From positions 25,608-89,607 of the forward strand of contig JAGDYZ010000020.1 in assembly GCA_049116335.1 (NCBI GenBank): 64,000 bases of DNA. Direction: 5' to 3'. The notes below the pieces were generated by a model that was given only the letters and a program-made list of their open reading frames with translations, had not been told where the DNA came from and searched no databases. Of this stretch, positions 25,996 through 34,137 are shown in pieces. Numbering within the stretch: position 1 is the stretch's first letter; the number at the start of each line of letters is the position of its first letter. Origin of the DNA: CANMIH01 sp049116335. Its GTDB lineage: Bacteria; Pseudomonadota; Alphaproteobacteria; Rhodobacterales; Rhodobacteraceae. The position numbers and the translations under genes were made by a program.

Positions 25996-27696
25996 TTATG
26001 CGCCCACCACCTGTACTGAGTTGTTTGGATCGACCGTCACGGTGCCCTGTTTGCGAATGTGGCTTTCCACCACGTCCCAAATCTGTGGTCCTTCGGTGCC
26101 CTCATTCACACTGGCCCAGCCAGCAACGACATAGTTTTTCGCCGGATCAATGGCTTCACCGGTTTTCAGCAACGTCATATCCGTGACCCGTTCGCCCTGC
26201 GGCTTGTTGATGTCGATGCGATAGCCGAGGCCACCCACACGCACCATATCGCCACCCTGCTGGTAATAGGGATCCGGGTTAAAGATGTTGTCGGCCACGT
26301 CCTCAAGGATCACCTTGATAAACTCACCAGTCATTTCCGAACGATAGGCCTCGCCATAGGACATCGAGGTCACATTCCAGATGTCTTCGCGGGTGATGGC
26401 ATCGCCGGGCAGCAGCGACGGTCCCCAGCGCACACCGGGCGACATGGCGATATCGGCTTCGCGCTCGGAAATCAGCGCATCACAGATCAGATCATCCCAC
26501 GAGCCGTTGAAGTTGCCACGACGGTACAGAGTGCTATCGGTGTGGCCGATGACTTCGGTCAGCTGGTCCAGATACGGGGCGCGCTGTTCATTGATCAGAG
26601 CGGTCATATCCGCATCTGGCGTGATCACATCCGAGAAGATCGGGATCAGCTTGTGACGGTAGCCCATCATGCGGCCATCACGAATGTCGAGATCCACGCG
26701 GCTGACAAATTTGCCGTTTGACCCAGACGCCACGATGATGGTGTCTTCGACCACAACCGGCTCGGGCAGCGCATCATGGGTGTGCCCTGACAGGATCACA
26801 TCGATGCCTTTCACACGGCCCGCCATCTTCTTATCGACGTCAAATCCATTGTGGCTCAGGACCACAACACATTCAGCGCCTTTTGAGCGGACTTCGTCGA
26901 CCATGGCCTGCATGTTCTCATCGCGAATACCAAAGGAGTATTCCGGGAACATCCAGCGCGGATTGGCGATCGGCATATAGGGGAAGGCCTGACCAATCAC
27001 GGCCACTTTCACGCCACCACGTTCAAAGAACTTATAAGGCGGGAACAGATCCAGCGCAGGTTCATCCCATTCTGCATCAAAGATGTTTTGTCCCAGAGCG
27101 GCGAACGGCAGACCCTCGACAATCTCCTGCACCCGGTCCGAACCCAGCGTGAATTCCCAGTGGAAGGTCATCGCATCCGGCTTGAGGCCGTTCATGACGT
27201 TGACCATGTCCTGACCTTCAGTGTGGTGACAGGTGTAAGAGCCGTGCCAGGTGTCCCCGCCGTCTAGCAGGATCGCATCCGGGCGATCGGCACGGATCGA
27301 GTTCACTACGGTGGCAACACGGTCCAGACCACCCACTTTGCCATAGCCCCGCGCCAGCGCTTCAAAATCACCCGAGCTGAGCGCGTAATGCGAGGGCGAC
27401 CCGTCGTTCACGCCATACAGCTTGCGGAAATCCGCACCGGTGACATGCGGCACCGCGCCTTTGTTGCCACCCACGCCGATGTTGACCGACGGCTCACGGA
27501 AATAGATCGGCATCAGCTGCGCATGGATATCCGTGATATGAATCAGCGAGACATTGCCAAAGGTATCAAACTGCAACAGCTGGTCCTGGGTCAGGCTCTG
27601 CTGCGCGGCCAAGCGGGCCCAGTTGCCAAAGCCCGACGACCCATAAAGCGCCGTTGCGGCCATGGACACCTGAAGAAAATCGCGTCTTGAGATCAT
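25996..27696 (-). CDS. soxB: Thiosulfohydrolase SoxB
   Basis: A 566-residue periplasmic enzyme that hydrolyses sulfate from SoxY-bound thiosulfonate. The Tat motif is SRRDFLQ at residues 3-9. Metallophosphatase-type metal ligands are seen in HITDIHAQ, DGGDTWHGS, the FHWEFTLG block, LSHNGFD and LSGHTHD, consistent with the dimanganese site. I choose the ATG at 27696 because it gives a complete Tat peptide. Its upstream bases read CCTCCT, so there is no ordinary Shine-Dalgarno; a GTG at 27726 is possible. A GGGCGC/GCGCCC hairpin (25990-26005) carries the stop codon in its loop. Confidence 0.95.
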   Translation of the reverse strand: MISRRDFLQVSMAATALYGSSGFGNWARLAAQQSLTQDQLLQFDTFGNVSLIHITDIHAQLMPIYFREPSVNIGVGGNKGAVPHVTGADFRKLYGVNDGSPSHYALSSGDFEALARGYGKVGGLDRVATVVNSIRADRPDAILLDGGDTWHGSYTCHHTEGQDMVNVMNGLKPDAMTFHWEFTLGSDRVQEIVEGLPFAALGQNIFDAEWDEPALDLFPPYKFFERGGVKVAVIGQAFPYMPIANPRWMFPEYSFGIRDENMQAMVDEVRSKGAECVVVLSHNGFDVDKKMAGRVKGIDVILSGHTHDALPEPVVVEDTIIVASGSNGKFVSRVDLDIRDGRMMGYRHKLIPIFSDVITPDADMTALINEQRAPYLDQLTEVIGHTDSTLYRRGNFNGSWDDLICDALISEREADIAMSPGVRWGPSLLPGDAITREDIWNVTSMSYGEAYRSEMTGEFIKVILEDVADNIFNPDPYYQQGGDMVRVGGLGYRIDINKPQGERVTDMTLLKTGEAIDPAKNYVVAGWASVNEGTEGPQIWDVVESHIRKQGTVTVDPNNSVQVVGA

Positions 27697-27755
27697 AGGA
27701 GGATCTTTCTTTCTCTCTCGCGACACACATGCGCATGTGTGAATTCGTTTTCATG

Positions 27756-27794
27756 GAAAATGCCCCGCACCACGACATATCGGGCACGGGGCAT
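27756..27794 (-). terminator. Intercistronic hairpin between soxA and soxB
   Basis: On the minus strand ATGCCCCG (starting 6 bases after the soxA stop codon) pairs with CGGGGCAT around a 19-base loop and is followed by TTTTCC. It looks like a partial terminator or a 3' stabiliser of the soxXYZA message. Confidence 0.5.
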
Positions 27795-27799
27795 AAATT

Positions 27800-28657
27800 T
27801 TAGTTACGAACCGACGGACCTTCGACCGACAGACCGTTGCCGCGTGAAGCGACATAAAGCTCAAGCGCCACAAACTCGGCCGAACCCGGTTTGTAGGTTT
27901 CGGCGCGGGTGTCACGTACGCAGCCTTTAAAGCGCGAATGCACACCATTCAACTTGGCGTTTTTCAGACGATAGGTCGGGAACCCGTTGATCTGACCCTG
28001 GCTGAGATGGTCCGCCCGGATGTAGTTGCCAAAATTCTGCTCGTGGCAGTTGGCACAGGACAGTTCAAGCTGACCGGTCCGGGTGTAATACAGCTCTTTG
28101 CCCTGTTCCCAGGTTGCCGACGCCGGACCATCAATAGCCACATTCATCGGCAGACCGCGCGACACCGAAGCAATCATAGCTTCGACATTGATCGCATCGG
28201 CTTTGTCGTATTTCCACGCCTCAGCCCCCATGCGGTTTTCGCGGCAGTCATTCATCTGCATCTGCAGAGTGCGAACTTCACCGGCGGCCTCGTTCCATTT
28301 GGGGTACACTGTACGGATACCCACCATGGACTCCTCAGGGTCGCTATGACAATCCGCACAGGATTTGCCCTCAGAGCCGTCTGCGGTGTTCCAGACATCC
28401 AGTCCCTGCTCAACAAAAAGCATGCCTGGGTTGTCGAAGTCATCCACCTGCAGCGACTGTGTTTCGTCTGTGCGGAAGTGCCAGCCCGAAATAACTTCAT
28501 CTACGGCATCAGCCATATGAGCTGGAGCCGCAGTTTTGGTGACGATTGCGATCTCTTCATTCACCACCAATGTGTCGTCATCTGCGCCGCCTGCGGCCGC
28601 GAAAGATGCGCTCAATGTCAGTGCCGAGGCAATCGCCGTCAGTGCCTTAAAATTCAT
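27800..28657 (-). CDS. soxA: Diheme cytochrome subunit SoxA of the SoxXA complex
   Basis: A 285-residue exported cytochrome that attaches thiosulfate to SoxY. A signal peptide (1-22) is followed by C100-AD-C103-H104 and C201-AN-C204-H205. The active-site heme ligand, which carries a persulfide in known structures, is C246 in RFKGCVRDTRAE. Both heme sites are retained, so this is the diheme form found in Paracoccus and Rhodovulum. A GC-rich hairpin separates it from soxZ. Confidence 0.95.
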   Translation of the reverse strand: MNFKALTAIASALTLSASFAAAGGADDDTLVVNEEIAIVTKTAAPAHMADAVDEVISGWHFRTDETQSLQVDDFDNPGMLFVEQGLDVWNTADGSEGKSCADCHSDPEESMVGIRTVYPKWNEAAGEVRTLQMQMNDCRENRMGAEAWKYDKADAINVEAMIASVSRGLPMNVAIDGPASATWEQGKELYYTRTGQLELSCANCHEQNFGNYIRADHLSQGQINGFPTYRLKNAKLNGVHSRFKGCVRDTRAETYKPGSAEFVALELYVASRGNGLSVEGPSVRN

Positions 28658-28678
28658 TCTGTTCCCTCCCTATTGGCG

Positions 28679-28703
28679 CCCTGCCCCTCGCGCTGGGGCA
28701 GGG
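28679..28703 (-). other. Intercistronic hairpin between soxZ and soxA
   Basis: CCCTGCCCC and GGGGCAGGG form a perfect 9-pair stem with a 7-base loop in the 58-base gap between soxZ and soxA. No T run follows, so it is more likely a processing or stability element than a terminator. Confidence 0.55.
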
Positions 28704-28715
28704 TCAAGCCGTCGG

Positions 28716-29045
28716 TTAGCCGATGGCGATCTTCTTGGCGGTGTCGTAGACGGAACCGTCATCGTCATACCAAGTGAACTTGAACTCACCCTCGGAGGGT
28801 ACAGTTGCTTGGAATTCGAGATACGGGTTTGTCGAAATCGCAGGTTCCAAAGTCACGTCGATCACGTTTTCACCGTTAAAGTCACAGGTGAAACGGTTGA
28901 TGATCGAACGCGGGATGATGTTGCCCGATTTGTCTTTCCGCTGACCCGATTCCATTTTGTGCGAAATCAGGGTTTTGATGGTGATTGCTTCACCAACAGC
29001 GGCTTTTTTCGGGACTTTGACGCGGGGTTTAACACCGGATGCCAT
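28716..29045 (-). CDS. soxZ: Sulfur-carrier partner SoxZ
   Basis: A 109-residue protein without a signal peptide, as normal, since it is co-exported with Tat-bearing SoxY. Typical SoxZ text is seen in RVKVPKKAAVGEAITIKTLISHKMESGQ, SIINRFTCDFNGENV, ISTNPYLEF and FKFTWYDDDGSVY. It forms the SoxYZ heterodimer that carries pathway intermediates. Confidence 0.96.
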   Translation of the reverse strand: MASGVKPRVKVPKKAAVGEAITIKTLISHKMESGQRKDKSGNIIPRSIINRFTCDFNGENVIDVTLEPAISTNPYLEFQATVPSEGEFKFTWYDDDGSVYDTAKKIAIG

Positions 29046-29064
29046 TGTTCAAATCTCCTCTAAC

Positions 29065-29481
29065 TTAGCCGCCGCAGCCGCCAATGGTGACCTTTACGGT
29101 CTTCGACGCGCGGGCAAAGCTGCCATCGGCAAGCTGAGCAATCGCAACCACGTCCTGAGTGCCAGCAAGGCGAATACGAGTCGAGGCTTCCTGAGCCGCC
29201 GCAAGCTTGCCGAACTTGAAGGTCGCGACAGGTGGGGTCGGGTTACCGGCCGCCAGGACCATGATCGCCGTGGCACCCTCTGCAGCAACCGCGATCGGAA
29301 CGGTGTTGCCGTTTTCCGCGATTTCAGGTGCGGTCAGCTCGAGGCCCCCGTCCGCAACAGCGGCGCCACCAGTAAATTCGTTGATCAGATCATCCACAGC
29401 CGCATTCGCACGGAACGGCAGGACAGTCATCAGCGCTGCACCGGCTCCAAGAGCCAGCGTTTCGCGACGGGTAAACTCCAT
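29065..29481 (-). CDS. soxY: Sulfur-carrier protein SoxY
   Basis: A 138-residue protein with a Tat signal (FTRRETLALGAGA). The C-terminus is GGCGG with C136, the swinging-arm cysteine on which thiosulfate is bound, oxidised and released as sulfate. Length and both ends are intact. It lies 23 bases after soxX and 19 before soxZ. Confidence 0.97.
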   Translation of the reverse strand: MEFTRRETLALGAGAALMTVLPFRANAAVDDLINEFTGGAAVADGGLELTAPEIAENGNTVPIAVAAEGATAIMVLAAGNPTPPVATFKFGKLAAAQEASTRIRLAGTQDVVAIAQLADGSFARASKTVKVTIGGCGG

Positions 29482-29503
29482 CGTCAGTCTCCTTGGGTTA
29501 AAG

Positions 29504-29983
29504 TCAGCTGTCCTTGAGGGTCATCAAGAACGCGACCACATCTTCGATTTCCTGAGCCGTCAGGACCGGAGGCAAATCGCCCTCTGCGGCTTTGCCGGTG
29601 TAACCATTGCCAGGGCGAATAAATCCGGTGGATTTATAAAACGCAGGCATCACCGACCCTTCAAATGTCATCTTGGCATTGGCCACAATCCCGCGCAGCT
29701 CGTCTGCCGTGCGATATTCACCGACACCATCCAATGACGGGCCAACTTCGCCATGAAACGGCGAATCGTTCAGCGCGGTGACCGCGTGACACGAAATGCA
29801 ATTCCCTTTGGATTTGGTCGCCATAATGATGGCGCCACTTTCGGCGTTTCCGGCAGCGCCGGACAACGAGGCCGCCACTTCACCATATTCGCCATATGCT
29901 ACATCGCCGGGCGCCACGGTGTCGGCGGCAAATGCCACGCCTGCCGCCAGCGCCGCTGTCGCTGTGATTACAAAAAGCCTCAT
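29504..29983 (-). CDS. soxX: Monoheme cytochrome subunit SoxX
   Basis: A 159-residue exported cytochrome and partner of SoxA. A signal peptide (1-20) leads to C62-IS-C65-H66. A candidate axial methionine lies in the GSVMPAFY segment. The ATG at 29983 follows GGGAGGAATT; the in-frame ATG at 29995 overlaps that ribosome site. As the first structural gene of the XYZABCDEF block it is preceded by an exact ATTC-N8-GAAT operator candidate. Confidence 0.95.
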   Translation of the reverse strand: MRLFVITATAALAAGVAFAADTVAPGDVAYGEYGEVAASLSGAAGNAESGAIIMATKSKGNCISCHAVTALNDSPFHGEVGPSLDGVGEYRTADELRGIVANAKMTFEGSVMPAFYKSTGFIRPGNGYTGKAAEGDLPPVLTAQEIEDVVAFLMTLKDS

Positions 29984-30071
29984 AATTCCTCCCATTGGCT
30001 TCTTGAACCCCGAAGGGCCCCGTTCGCTGATGTATACCGTAGGCTACCCAACACAGAAGACGCAACAACAA

Positions 30072-30093
30072 ATTCACAGAAATGAATTTCTGT
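30072..30093 (-). promoter_or_regulatory. Candidate SoxR operator upstream of soxX
   Basis: ATTCACAGAAATGAAT (plus strand, 30072-30087) fits ATTC-N8-GAAT exactly. It overlaps an 18-base perfect palindrome, ACAGAAATGAATTTCTGT read as two 8-base arms around GA (30076-30093). It lies 89 bases before soxX, in the soxW-soxX gap where Paracoccus SoxR is known to bind. Confidence 0.65.
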
Positions 30094-30098
30094 TGGTT

Positions 30099-30674
30099 TT
30101 AGTCAAAACTACCGTTGTTGCGTTCTTGGATCATGCGGGCGTGGTATCTTTGAAAATCCTCTCCGTTATCAAGGAGGTATCGACTTTCCGCAACCCATGT
30201 AAACATGTCCAAAGTGGTCCCTTTTCCAAAGGCGCCCGGCATCACCGCAACCGCGGCCTCAACAGCCGTCTGGCCCTCGGGGATCTCCTCGGGGAGAAAA
30301 ACAATGTTGGGTGTGAACATCACCCGCCACTTGCGCGCCATCTCTTTTTCGGGGAGCGATTCTCCGTCAAAATCCACTACCTCGACATCGCCATAGATGT
30401 TCATCTGGACGACAAAAAAGTTCTCACCGATATAGTCGGAAATGCCGGGGTCCGAGAACACTTCTTCATGCATTTTGCGGCAATAGATACAGCCACGCTG
30501 TTCGAAGAAGAGAACCAGACGCTTGCCTTCGGCATTGGCCTCGTCAAGATCTTCCGCCAGATCTTTGAAGGTCTCACGCATCCACGGCTGTTTGTGCAGC
30601 CCATCATCGCCGATCTCGGCCACAGCTGGCAGCGCCATAAGCGCCATTGCGGCACCAAAAATCCAGTGTTTCAT
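30099..30674 (-). CDS. soxW: Periplasmic thioredoxin SoxW
   Basis: A 191-residue exported thioredoxin-like protein. A signal peptide (1-19) is followed by the redox motif C62-IY-C65 in EQRGCIYCRKM. It receives electrons from the membrane protein SoxV and is thought to keep SoxY reduced. The start at 30674 follows AAAGGGAGG. It is 13 bases downstream of soxV. Confidence 0.92.
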   Translation of the reverse strand: MKHWIFGAAMALMALPAVAEIGDDGLHKQPWMRETFKDLAEDLDEANAEGKRLVLFFEQRGCIYCRKMHEEVFSDPGISDYIGENFFVVQMNIYGDVEVVDFDGESLPEKEMARKWRVMFTPNIVFLPEEIPEGQTAVEAAVAVMPGAFGKGTTLDMFTWVAESRYLLDNGEDFQRYHARMIQERNNGSFD

Positions 30675-30687
30675 GTCAAACCTCCCT

Positions 30688-31416
30688 TTAGACCCAGTTG
30701 GGGAACACACGCAGCATCACCTCTGCAATCCAGCCAACGGTATCCGTGGCGACCAGAATCGCGAAGACAATCATCATCACTCCAAGCGCTTTTTCGACCT
30801 TCCCCAAGTGACGCCGGTTACGCTGCATCCAGGCCAGAAAGGGTTGCGCGAACAGGGCTGCGACAACAAATGGCGCGGTCATTCCTATGCCAAACGCCCC
30901 CAAAAGCGTCGCCCCATGCCACAGCTCCCCCATGCCCGAGGCAATCATCAGGATCGTGGTGAGAATCGGCCCTACACAGGCGGTCCAGCCAAACCCGAAA
31001 GCCAGCCCCATCGCATAGGCCCCAAACAGGGTTTTAGGGTCGGATTTGCTTTCCATACGCGCCTCTCGGTACAGAAACCCGATTTTGAAGATGCCCAGAA
31101 AATGTAGGCCAAACAGGAAAATAAGCGCCGCCGCGACATAGCTAAGCGGCTGTTTCCAATCGGCAAAGGCTTGGCCCAGTGCTGTCGCGCCAAGCCCCAA
31201 TAGCATAAAGATGGTCGTCACCCCCAAGGCAAACAAAGCCGCCTGCCCGGCAAGACGCGCCCGTGTGCCGGGGGCAATGCCTGCGTCATCGCGCAATTCT
31301 GCCATTGAAAGTCCGGCCATGTAACATAGATAGAAGGGCACCATCGGCAGAATGCACGGCGTGAAAAAAGCGCCGAACCCGGCGATCAACGCGCCGAAAT
31401 AGGTGACGTCGAACAT
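30688..31416 (-). CDS. soxV: CcdA-like membrane thiol-disulfide transporter SoxV
   Basis: A 242-residue protein with about six transmembrane helices. The redox-active cysteines of the CcdA/DsbD family are C21 in FFTPCILP and C147 in GWTACVGP. It passes electrons from cytoplasmic thioredoxin to SoxW. It is the first gene of the minus-strand sox series and is divergent from soxS. Confidence 0.92.
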   Translation of the reverse strand: MFDVTYFGALIAGFGAFFTPCILPMVPFYLCYMAGLSMAELRDDAGIAPGTRARLAGQAALFALGVTTIFMLLGLGATALGQAFADWKQPLSYVAAALIFLFGLHFLGIFKIGFLYREARMESKSDPKTLFGAYAMGLAFGFGWTACVGPILTTILMIASGMGELWHGATLLGAFGIGMTAPFVVAALFAQPFLAWMQRNRRHLGKVEKALGVMMIVFAILVATDTVGWIAEVMLRVFPNWV

Positions 31417-31435
31417 GAGGGCTCCTTGAAAAAAT

Positions 31436-31474
31436 CACATATTCATATTATGTGTTGCATTCATCTACGGTCAA
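31436..31474. promoter_or_regulatory. soxS-soxV divergent control region
   Basis: This 68-base gap holds a perfect inverted repeat CACATA-N7-TATGTG (31436-31454) and two ATTCAT half-sites (31441 and 31459). The second, CATTCATCTA, is identical to part of the soxC element. No exact ATTC-N8-GAAT is present. SoxR of Paracoccus binds this intergenic region, so a degenerate operator is likely. Confidence 0.5.
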
Positions 31475-31484
31475 TTGGTGCTGC

Positions 31485-31859
31485 ATGTCTCTGAAAAAAT
31501 TTATAGCTGCAACAGTTTTGGGGGTCCTACCCCTGTCGGCCCTGGCCGGTGAGGTGCAGCTTGTGATGGTCGAACAACCCGGATGCGCCTATTGCGCCGC
31601 CTGGAAAGATGAGATTGGCCCGGCCTATCCACATACGGCGGAAGGGAAATTTGCGCCACTGATTTTGGCCGACCTTCATATCGGCCCCCCAGAGGGCACG
31701 GATTATGCGCGGCGGGTGAACTTCACGCCTACCTTCATTCTCACCGAGGATGGGCAGGAAATGGCCCGGATCGAGGGCTATCCTGGCGAAAACTTTTTCT
31801 GGCCCATCTTGTCGAACCTGCTTCAGGACCATACAGAGTTTCAACCGCCGACACATTGA
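31485..31859 (+). CDS. soxS: Periplasmic thiol-disulfide oxidoreductase SoxS
   Basis: A 124-residue exported protein. A signal peptide (1-22) precedes the CXXC motif C34-AY-C37 in EQPGCAYCAAW, and a cis-proline-like FTPTFIL follows. In Paracoccus SoxS restores activity of SoxY by reducing its blocked cysteine. No clear ribosome site precedes the ATG at 31485; a GTG at 31452 also lies in frame but would add a poor signal peptide. The stop codon is 17 bases before soxR. Confidence 0.88.
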   Translation: MSLKKFIAATVLGVLPLSALAGEVQLVMVEQPGCAYCAAWKDEIGPAYPHTAEGKFAPLILADLHIGPPEGTDYARRVNFTPTFILTEDGQEMARIEGYPGENFFWPILSNLLQDHTEFQPPTH

Positions 31860-31876
31860 CGGGATATCAAGGTACA

Positions 31877-32215
31877 ATGGCACTTCCGGTACTGCACGAC
31901 GATCTTTCTGATGACGAGCTTGACAGCATCGTTGACAAGGCGACCACCGCGTCGGCCTTTCTCAAAGCGATCAGCCATGAAGGCCGATTGATGATCCTAT
32001 GCCATTTGGTGTCGGGCGAGAAATCTGTCACCGAGTTGGAAGAGCTTTTGTCTGCCCGTCAGGCCGCCGTCAGCCAACAGCTGTCACGCCTGCGTCTTGA
32101 GGGCCTGGTGATCCCGCGTCGCGACGGCAAGGCGATCTATTATCGCCTCGCAGATGACAAGCCACGGAAGATGCTGGAATGCGTCTACGAGCTTTTCTGC
32201 AAAGACAACGAGTGA
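31877..32215 (+). CDS. soxR: ArsR-family sulfur-responsive repressor SoxR
   Basis: A 112-residue winged-helix repressor of the SoxR/SqrR/BigR clade. The recognition region is ARQAAVSQQLSRLRLEGLV. The redox pair that forms a per- or polysulfide-responsive link in SqrR is matched by C42 in LMILCHLV and C102 in MLECVYELF; a third cysteine is C108. It should lose DNA affinity when reactive sulfur is present, turning on the sox genes. The ATG at 31877 has AAGG upstream; a TTG at 31856 overlaps the soxS stop codon. Confidence 0.92.
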   Translation: MALPVLHDDLSDDELDSIVDKATTASAFLKAISHEGRLMILCHLVSGEKSVTELEELLSARQAAVSQQLSRLRLEGLVIPRRDGKAIYYRLADDKPRKMLECVYELFCKDNE

Positions 32216-32323
32216 CAGCGCCTCTGTCAGAGCGCGACGATCTATGCCTTGCGGCCCGTCTCAAGCCTTCGCATATTGGGTTGACACACACGCCACCTGA
32301 ACAAGGAGGGTTCGTGCACCCCC

Positions 32324-33376
32324 ATGATGTCTAATGAATTTCTTCTCGTTGCGCTGATCGGCTTATTGGGCGGCATCCTTCTCGGGCTTGCGGCGCGTCT
32401 GGGTCGGTTCTGTACACTCGGTGCAATCGAAGACGTTCTGTATGGTGGCTCAACGCTGAGGTTGCGCATGTGGGGCGTGGCCATTGGCACCGCCATCCTT
32501 GGCAGCTTTGGTCTCATGGCCGCTGGCATACTCGATGGCGCAGAAACCTATTATCTCTCAATCCGCTGGATGCCCCTTGCCTCCATTCTTGGCGGGTTGG
32601 TGTTTGGCTATGGCATGGCGCTGGCTGGGGGCTGTGGCTACGGCGCCGTGGCCCGGCTTGGCGGTGGCGATCTGCGCAGCTTTGTCATCGTGTTGGTCAT
32701 GGGTGTCTCAACCTTTGTTGTGCTCTGGGGGCCGCTTGGCCCGATCAGAAACGCCCTGTTTCCTCAGATTGATGTCACCACAGAGATCCCTCCGGGCATT
32801 GCGCATCACCTGAGCAATCTGACCGGGATCGCGATGCCCACAATCGGGTTGAGCATTGGTGCAGTGATCCTCGCCCTCTCCCTCTGGCATCGAGAGCTAT
32901 GGCGCAAACCCAAACACATCGGCTGGGCCTTCGCGGTTGGCTTTGCCATCATCCTTGGCTGGGGCGGCACCTCTTGGGTCAACGAACAAGGGTTCGAAGC
33001 TTTACCAGTGGTTTCACATAGCTTTGCCGCGCCCCTGGGGGAAACACTGCTCTGGTTCATGACCGGATCCGCCCGCCCGATTTCTTTCGCCGTCGGATCA
33101 ATCACAGGGGTCTGGATCGGGGCCTTTGTCGGCTCGATGCTCAAAGGGCATTTCCGCTGGGAAGCCTGCGAAGACCCGCGCGAGCTACGTCGGCAGATCT
33201 TTGGCGCCGCCCTGATGGGCGGTGGCGCGGTACTGGCCCTCGGATGCTCGGTGGGTCAGGGACTTTCGGCGCTCTCGGTTCTGGCGCTTTCTGCCCCAGT
33301 GACGTTTCTCGCTATCTTTGCGGGGGCCGCGATTGGGTTGCGCCAGCTGATCGAAGGCTTCCAACCAGCAGAATAA
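32324..33376 (+). CDS. soxT: YeeE/YedE-family thiosulfate transporter SoxT
   Basis: A 350-residue membrane protein with about nine or ten helices and two related halves. Conserved cysteines match those that line the path in the thiosulfate importer TsuA: C30 in GRFCTLG, C104 in AGGCGYG and C308 in ALGCSVGQG. A role in thiosulfate uptake or sulfur signalling to SoxR is known for SoxT homologues. The strong AAGGAGGG lies 16 bases from the ATG, farther than usual, and serves a six-codon minigene in between. Confidence 0.88.
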   Translation: MMSNEFLLVALIGLLGGILLGLAARLGRFCTLGAIEDVLYGGSTLRLRMWGVAIGTAILGSFGLMAAGILDGAETYYLSIRWMPLASILGGLVFGYGMALAGGCGYGAVARLGGGDLRSFVIVLVMGVSTFVVLWGPLGPIRNALFPQIDVTTEIPPGIAHHLSNLTGIAMPTIGLSIGAVILALSLWHRELWRKPKHIGWAFAVGFAIILGWGGTSWVNEQGFEALPVVSHSFAAPLGETLLWFMTGSARPISFAVGSITGVWIGAFVGSMLKGHFRWEACEDPRELRRQIFGAALMGGGAVLALGCSVGQGLSALSVLALSAPVTFLAIFAGAAIGLRQLIEGFQPAE

Positions 33377-33377
33377 A

Positions 33378-33404
33378 ACCCGCGCCTTGGGACAAGACGC
33401 GGGT
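33378..33404. terminator. Hairpin between convergent soxT and ribE
   Basis: ACCCGCG and CGCGGGT pair, with an inner CTTG-GGA-CAAG stem, directly after the soxT stop codon. It can serve both converging transcripts. No T run is present on either strand. Confidence 0.55.
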
Positions 33405-33427
33405 CACATCACATGTGTTTACTCGAC

Positions 33428-34039
33428 TTAGGACGCCGGGAATTCGTTCAGTCGCGCCACATAGCGCGCCAGAGTATCAATCTCGAGGTTGATCAAATCG
33501 CCTTCGGCCACCTGCCCCCAAGTTGTCACCTGTTTGGTGTGCGGGATCAGGTTGATACCAAAGGTGTCGCCCTCGACCTCGTTCACAGTCAGTGAGGTGC
33601 CGTTCAGCGCAACCGACCCTTTGGGCGCGATAAAGCGGGCAAACTCAGCCGGGGCCTGAAAGGTAATGCGGGTGCTGTCGCCCTCGTCGCGGATCTCGAT
33701 GATCTTCGCAACTCCATCCACATGACCCGACACAATATGCCCGCCCAACTCGTCGCCGACCTTGAGCGCGCGTTCGAGATTGACCCGGCGGCCAACAACC
33801 CAACCTGAATTGCCGCTGTCGGCGCCAATGTTGGTTTTCGACACACTCTCGGCGCTGATTTCCACGTCGAACCAGTCGTCGCCCAAGGCAATCACAGTCA
33901 GGCAGCAGCCATTGCAGGCGATCGACGCCCCAATGTCGATACCCGCCGTGTCATAGGAGGTTCCAATGCGTGCGCGCAGATCGCCACGCTGATCCAATTC
34001 GCGGATTTCCCCCAAATCAGTCACAATCCCGGTAAACAT
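33428..34039 (-). CDS. ribE: Riboflavin synthase, alpha chain
   Basis: A 203-residue enzyme with two lumazine-binding repeats. It starts with the invariant MFTGIVTDLG, the first repeat has SIACNGCCLTVIAL, and the second has GSVALNGTSLTVNEVEG. It converts two molecules of dimethylribityl-lumazine to riboflavin. It is on the same strand as ribD and nrdR but separated from them by three opposite-strand capsule genes. No FMN riboswitch is visible upstream. Confidence 0.95.
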   Translation of the reverse strand: MFTGIVTDLGEIRELDQRGDLRARIGTSYDTAGIDIGASIACNGCCLTVIALGDDWFDVEISAESVSKTNIGADSGNSGWVVGRRVNLERALKVGDELGGHIVSGHVDGVAKIIEIRDEGDSTRITFQAPAEFARFIAPKGSVALNGTSLTVNEVEGDTFGINLIPHTKQVTTWGQVAEGDLINLEIDTLARYVARLNEFPAS

Positions 34040-34137
34040 CTCGCGTCCTTTCCCCGCAAATGCGGCGTCATAAAGCCTTAATTTCGCCGGTATCGACGGT
34101 TAATCTCATCTTTAAGGCAAGGACATATGACGGCATC

